Assembly: GCA_905205085.1 (NCBI GenBank)
Contig: CAJLCG010000096.1
Span: forward strand, 1 to 8,349
From: an uncultured Oscillospiraceae bacterium
GTDB taxonomy: Bacteria; Bacillota; Clostridia; Oscillospirales; Oscillospiraceae
Direction of reading: 5' to 3'
DNA length: 8,349 nucleotides
The position numbers and the translations under genes were made by a program. Of the stretch, positions 6,797 to 8,349 are shown piece after piece (position 1 is the first letter of the stretch; every line of letters begins with the position of its first letter). A model generated the notes under the pieces. That model was not told where the DNA came from. It was given only the letters and a program-made list of their open reading frames with translations, and made no database searches.

Positions 6797-6804
6797 ACCT
6801 CCTT
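6797..6804 (-). promoter_or_regulatory. Strong ribosome binding site that locates the relaxase start
   Basis: AAGGAGGT, an excellent complement to the 16S rRNA 3' end, ends 8 nt before the ATC codon at 6786-6788 (GGAGG to ATC, 9 nt). Because there is no other in-frame start near it, it marks the intended beginning of the relaxase. Confidence 0.75.
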
Positions 6805-6862
6805 CTCTTTCGTTGGGTTCCTTATTTCCTTGACGGAGTTGCTTTCGTTCCCCCGAAGGGCT

Positions 6863-6876
6863 CCTGTTTCGACAGG
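6863..6876. repeat. Small perfect hairpin with TTCG loop
   Basis: CCTGT and ACAGG are separated by TTCG. It lies about 75 bp upstream of the relaxase start, immediately beside the long inverted repeat, and may be part of the same protein- or relaxase-recognition site. Confidence 0.45.
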
Positions 6877-6881
6877 TAATA

Positions 6882-6937
6882 CCCAGTACAAAGTGTCGAA
6901 CCCCTTCGGGGCGCTTCGCTTTCAACACTTCACTGGG
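6882..6937. repeat. Long imperfect inverted repeat with nested hairpin (candidate oriT core)
   Basis: The outer arms are CCCAGT (6882-6887) and ACTGGG (6932-6937). After a small internal loop, AAGTGT (6891-6896) pairs with ACACTT (6925-6930). Then CGAA (6897-6900) pairs with TTCG (6915-6918), and CCCC (6901-6904) with GGGG (6908-6911) around TTC. A structure this long directly upstream of a MobV gene is the best oriT candidate in the window. Confidence 0.5.
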
Positions 6938-6941
6938 CCAC

Positions 6942-7063
6942 GGGCGCTGCCCTTTGGATTCCCGACAGGCGCTGCCGCCCTGTACCCGGCCAATGGGCGT
7001 TGCCCCTTGACCCCAGCAGTGCGCTGCCGCCCCTGCACCCCGGCACAAAGGGCTGGCTGCCCT
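6942..7063. repeat. Five-unit tandem array of GC-rich hairpins, period about 27 bp
   Basis: Each unit is a small stem-loop: GGGC-GCT-GCCC (6942-6952), GGC-GCT-GCC (6968-6976), GGGC-GTT-GCCC (6995-7005), GCG-CTGC-CGC (7021-7030) and AGGGC-TGGCT-GCCCT (7049-7063). Unit starts on the minus strand step by 27, 26, 27 and 30 bp. The linkers share a GGG(T)ACAG-like segment, so the units are diverged copies of one sequence. Compensated stems within diverged linkers suggest the structure, rather than a protein, is conserved. Confidence 0.7.
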
Positions 7064-7094
7064 CTGTACTCCCGCACCGGCGAAGCTGGCCTTC

Positions 7095-7112
7095 ACCGCA
7101 GAAGCGGTTTTT
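7095..7112 (+). terminator. Terminator-like hairpin on the plus strand
   Basis: ACCGC-AGAA-GCGGT (7095-7108) continues into a run of five Ts counting the last stem base. It follows a weaker stem GAAG/CTTC (7082-7094). It faces the plus strand, where no gene is seen, so it may instead be another unit of the hairpin region. Confidence 0.35.
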
Positions 7113-7130
7113 GCCAGTTTCACCGGCTCC

Positions 7131-7169
7131 GTATCCGTACATTTACGCCCATAGGCGAGAAGTGGATAC
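7131..7169. repeat. Nested inverted repeat in the structured region
   Basis: GTATCC (7131-7136) and GGATAC (7164-7169) enclose a hairpin CGCC-CATA-GGCG (7146-7157). It is a second possible relaxase or accessory-protein site, separate from the 6882-6937 repeat. Confidence 0.4.
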
Positions 7170-7203
7170 AGAATACGCCTGCGGAAATTGCCGATCAAAA
7201 CAG

Positions 7204-7226
7204 CGGGTGCAGACCCGATATTTTTT
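7204..7226. terminator. Possible terminator after the small-gene pair
   Basis: The hairpin is CGGGT-GCAG-ACCCG (7204-7217). Read on the plus strand it is followed by ATATTTTTT, a convincing T-run. Read on the minus strand, the direction of the neighbouring genes, it is followed only by CTGTTTTG. It could end transcription in either direction. A further A/T-flanked stem, AAATCGC/GCGATTT (7230-7254), overlaps the 3' end of the 101-residue gene. Confidence 0.4.
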
Positions 7227-7243
7227 CGTAAATCGCCCTCATT

Positions 7244-7549
7244 TTAAGCGATTTTTTCTTCTGTCTGTATGACCTGAAAGCCATGCTCTTTTGCGTACTC
7301 CCTTGCAGCTGCCAGCCGTTCTTCGCTGTACGGCGGCACCAGCCGGATCGAAAGTCGGGACTTGTCCAGTACATAGGTCACGCTACCTTCCGGCGTACTG
7401 CGTTCCAAGCGGCACAGCAGAGGGTACTTCCGGCTGAAATCCTCCAGTCTGCGTTTCAAGCTGGCATTGAAGGTGTAGATACTGGCAATCGTCTCGCCCT
7501 CATTCCAGTTGATGATGGTTTCTTTTTCATATTTAGACAGCTTCCTCAT
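7244..7549 (-). CDS. Small conserved-looking hypothetical protein (101 aa)
   Basis: I do not recognise a defined domain. The protein begins MRKLSKYEKETIINWNEGETIASIYT, continues with a basic helical segment (LKRRLEDFSRKYP), then CRLERSTPEGSVTYVLDKSRLSIRLVPP, and ends in a Glu/Ala-rich helix. Proteins of this style occur beside mobilization genes in gut Firmicutes elements, which is recall rather than a search result. The start at 7549 is chosen because AGGAGG lies 6 nt upstream of that ATG; an ATG five codons earlier lacks such spacing. It overlaps the upstream 97-residue gene by 17 nt, and the ribosome binding site lies inside that gene, so the two are probably translated together. There is no signal peptide or membrane segment, so it is likely cytoplasmic. 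The context suggests an accessory role in mobilization or element control. Confidence 0.75.
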   Translation of the reverse strand: MRKLSKYEKETIINWNEGETIASIYTFNASLKRRLEDFSRKYPLLCRLERSTPEGSVTYVLDKSRLSIRLVPPYSEERLAAAREYAKEHGFQVIQTEEKIA

Positions 7550-7826
7550 ACAGTTCCTCCTCATAATCGGTGTTTGCTTTCAGCGCACGCAGACTGCGTC
7601 TAATCCGGCGGTATTCGTCCATCTCCATACGCAGATGATGGTAAAAGGCTTCGTACCACCTTTCCTCTGTCTCTGTCTCAATTTTACGAGCAAGATGAAG
7701 CATCTGGCTTTTCGCCTCCGGGTCAACAGTCAATGCTGTCAGCCATTTCAGCCTTGTCACTGTGTTGTGATGGCTGGGGCAGGCGTAAGCGTAAAGAATT
7801 TTCTTTTCCTTCATATTCAGTTTCAT
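7533..7826 (-). CDS. Small conserved-looking hypothetical protein (97 aa)
   Basis: No recognised domain. The N-terminus MKLNMKEKKILYAYACPSHHNTVTRLKWLTALTVDPEAKS is followed by long charged helices rich in Glu, Arg and Tyr (about 45-97), so the protein is probably all-helical and soluble. A Cys and two His residues (CPSHH, about 16-20) are present but are too few for a convincing metal site. GGAGG (7836-7840) lies 9 nt before the ATG at 7826; a second ATG four codons in is less well placed. It is the first gene of the minus-strand series, just after the divergent regulator region, and overlaps the 101-residue gene by 17 nt. An inverted repeat (7849-7868) lies immediately upstream of its ribosome binding site. 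A role in controlling or helping transfer is a guess from position only. Confidence 0.75.
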   Translation of the reverse strand: MKLNMKEKKILYAYACPSHHNTVTRLKWLTALTVDPEAKSQMLHLARKIETETEERWYEAFYHHLRMEMDEYRRIRRSLRALKANTDYEEELYEEAV

Positions 7827-7848
7827 AATGATCTACCTCCATTCATTT

Positions 7849-7868
7849 GATGCGGTATGTTCCGCATC
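7849..7868. repeat. Inverted repeat upstream of the small-gene operon
   Basis: GATGCGG (7849-7855) and CCGCATC (7862-7868) with a 6-nt centre, about 9 bp upstream of the ribosome binding site of the 97-residue gene. It could be an operator or a 5' leader hairpin; there is no T-run that would make it a terminator. Confidence 0.5.
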
Positions 7869-8100
7869 GTTTATTTTTCTGTCTGCCGGTCTGTCTGCAA
7901 AATATTCCTGCCCGGATTCTCTCCCAGCGTATTGTCCTCTTTGGTGCGCTCTTATCGTGGCGTCACTTCCCCGGAGGTCATCCCCCTTGCAGTCGGTCAT
8001 TCATTTTTCAAGGTTCTATGTCTCCTGACAAGAACCAGTTTACCGAAAAAAGAGGGCTGCTCCCGTATGTCCAAGACGCAGGAAAAACACATGAAAACCG
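7869..8100. other. Divergent intergenic region between small genes and XRE regulator
   Basis: The 341 bp from 7827 to 8167 hold no supported gene; the short frames crossing it lack ribosome binding sites. On the minus strand, TTGTCA (8026-8031) and AAAAAT (8003-8008), 17 bp apart, are a weak promoter candidate for the minus-strand operon. The rest of the central part shows no structure that I can support. Confidence 0.35.
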
Positions 8101-8126
8101 CATATTTCCACGCTCTCGGAAATGTG
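8101..8126. promoter_or_regulatory. Candidate operator overlapping the XRE promoter
   Basis: ATTTCC (8104-8109) and GGAAAT (8118-8123) are a perfect 6-bp inverted repeat with an 8-bp centre. It extends to 9 bp (8101-8109 and 8118-8126) if one T-G position is allowed. It covers the -35 box and spacer of the regulator promoter, which is where an autoregulating XRE repressor usually binds. Confidence 0.45.
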
Positions 8127-8133
8127 CTATAAT
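8105..8133 (+). promoter_or_regulatory. Promoter of the XRE regulator
   Basis: A perfect TATAAT (8128-8133) preceded by TGC forms an extended -10. TTTCCA (8105-8110), matching TTGACA at four of six positions, lies 17 bp upstream. The start codon is 34 bp after the -10. Confidence 0.7.
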
Positions 8134-8167
8134 GAAAAACAAAAACCGATGGCAAGGAGGTGCTTTG

Positions 8168-8349
8168 ATGTACACAAAACTGTCAATCCCGGAACGGCTC
8201 AAAGACCTGCGAGTGGTGGATAAGCACCTGACGCTGGAACAGCTGGCAGAACAGACCGGCCTGTCTAAGTCGGCACTGGGGAAATATGAGAGCGATGACT
8301 ACAAAGACATCAGCCCATTTGCGATTGCGACACTGGCAAAGTTTTACGG
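8168..8349 (+). CDS. XRE-family helix-turn-helix regulator (partial, N-terminal 60 residues)
   Basis: The visible part is a Cro/C1-type HTH: IPERLKDLRVV, then HLTLEQLAEQTGLSKSALGKYESDD (about 20-44), then ISPFAIATLAKFYG. LTLEQLAEQTGLSKSALGKYE is the classic pair of helices, with the recognition helix around SKSALGKYE. AAGGAGG (8154-8160) is 7 nt before the ATG. The gene is divergent from the whole element operon and has an inverted repeat over its own promoter, so it is likely a repressor of itself and possibly of the minus-strand genes, as in phage-type switches. The C-terminal half is outside the window, so it cannot be told whether it carries a protease-linked (ImmA-type), ligand-sensing or other domain. 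Confidence 0.9.
   Translation, partial: MYTKLSIPERLKDLRVVDKHLTLEQLAEQTGLSKSALGKYESDDYKDISPFAIATLAKFY

Larger units (their letters stand above)
6789..7243. other. 455-bp non-coding structured region, probable oriT region
   Basis: Open frames cross this stretch on both strands, but none has a ribosome binding site or a recognisable protein, and all are explained by repeated GC-rich hairpins. It contains a 5-bp hairpin with a TTCG loop (6863-6876), a 56-bp imperfect inverted repeat (6882-6937), five tandem hairpin units (6942-7063), two more hairpins (7082-7108) and a nested inverted repeat (7131-7169). Two AT-rich hairpins lie near the end of the next gene (7204-7257). MobV relaxases usually act on an oriT just upstream of their own gene, so the oriT probably lies here. 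No nick site can be named from sequence alone. Confidence 0.55.
1468..8349. mobile_element. Integrative mobilizable element (left portion; right end outside window)
   Basis: The module order inward from the tRNA is tyrosine integrase, HTH excisionase, VapE, CHC2 zinc-finger protein, MobV relaxase, non-coding structured region, two small genes and a divergent XRE regulator. Relaxase plus integrase without visible type IV secretion genes fits an element mobilized by a helper conjugation system. VapE and a primase-like protein are also common in phage-inducible islands, but no packaging or capsid-interference gene is seen here. The right boundary and cargo are unseen. The left boundary is placed just after the tRNA for convenience; the true crossover is probably within the tRNA 3' end. 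Confidence 0.8.

Noticed and set aside
3362..6833. Several long plus-strand open frames (3362-4336, 4412-4861, 4992-5852, 5901-6833)
   Set aside because: All lie opposite vapE, the CHC2 gene or the relaxase, lack recognisable motifs and ribosome binding sites, and have the composition of antisense frames in GC-rich genes.
6942..7063. CRISPR array
   Set aside because: The period of about 27 bp is far too short for repeat plus spacer, units are diverged, and no cas gene is present.
6653..7272. Open frames through the hairpin array (for example 6653-7198 minus and 7000-7272 plus)
   Set aside because: Repeats on both strands and in several frames give Gly/Ala/Pro-rich translations. None has a ribosome binding site or known similarity, so the array is better read as structured DNA or RNA.
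7244..7826. Toxin-antitoxin pair
   Set aside because: Gene size and overlap fit, but neither protein shows a known toxin or antitoxin motif, so the call cannot be supported.
8008..8202. Minus-strand 64-codon frame across the XRE promoter
   Set aside because: It overlaps the start of the XRE gene and its promoter, lacks a ribosome binding site, and has no recognisable features.

Overview
The window looks like the junction between a Firmicutes chromosome and a compact integrated mobile element. The host is probably a GC-rich gut-type member of the Clostridia, perhaps Oscillospiraceae/Ruminococcaceae. This is inferred from strong AGGAGG ribosome binding sites, a tRNA with encoded CCA, codon use rich in GCC, GGC and CTG, and the style of the relaxase, primase and VapE proteins. 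No species can be assigned from the sequence alone.

Left, chromosomal part (1 to about 1467). A minus-strand gene, cut by the window edge, encodes a BMP/BmpA-type (PnrA-like) substrate-binding protein of a nucleoside-type ABC transporter, with a good promoter at 1163-1191. Divergent from it is a complete plus-strand tRNA-Arg(ACG), 1391-1467, with its own promoter and a clean intrinsic terminator.

Mobile element (from the tRNA 3' end to beyond the right edge). All its genes up to 7826 lie on the minus strand. From right to left they are: two small overlapping genes of unknown function (7826-7244); a roughly 450-bp non-coding stretch full of hairpins that is the best place for an oriT; a MobV-type relaxase (6788-5514); a short CHC2 zinc-finger primase-like protein (5471-4812); a VapE-type P-loop protein (4879-3458); a small HTH excisionase-like protein (3255-3007); and a tyrosine integrase (2878-1697) lying just inside the tRNA end. 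A divergent plus-strand XRE regulator begins at 8168 and runs off the window. The element is best read as an integrative mobilizable element. Int and Xis move it in and out of tRNA-Arg, MobV nicks it for transfer using the conjugation machinery of another element, CHC2 and VapE probably help copy it, and the XRE protein probably controls the divergent operon. No type IV secretion gene, capsid gene or recognisable antiviral system is seen; cargo, if any, would be beyond the right edge.

The most unusual observation is that the relaxase has no ATG, GTG, TTG or CTG in frame ahead of its presumed catalytic histidine. A perfect ribosome binding site sits 9 nt before an ATC codon exactly where the start should be. 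Other points for follow-up are a five-unit, roughly 27-bp tandem array of small hairpins, a long imperfect inverted repeat just upstream of the relaxase, a candidate operator over the XRE promoter, a nested inverted repeat in the integrase leader, and a cluster of short repeats between the tRNA and int that could be integrase arm sites.
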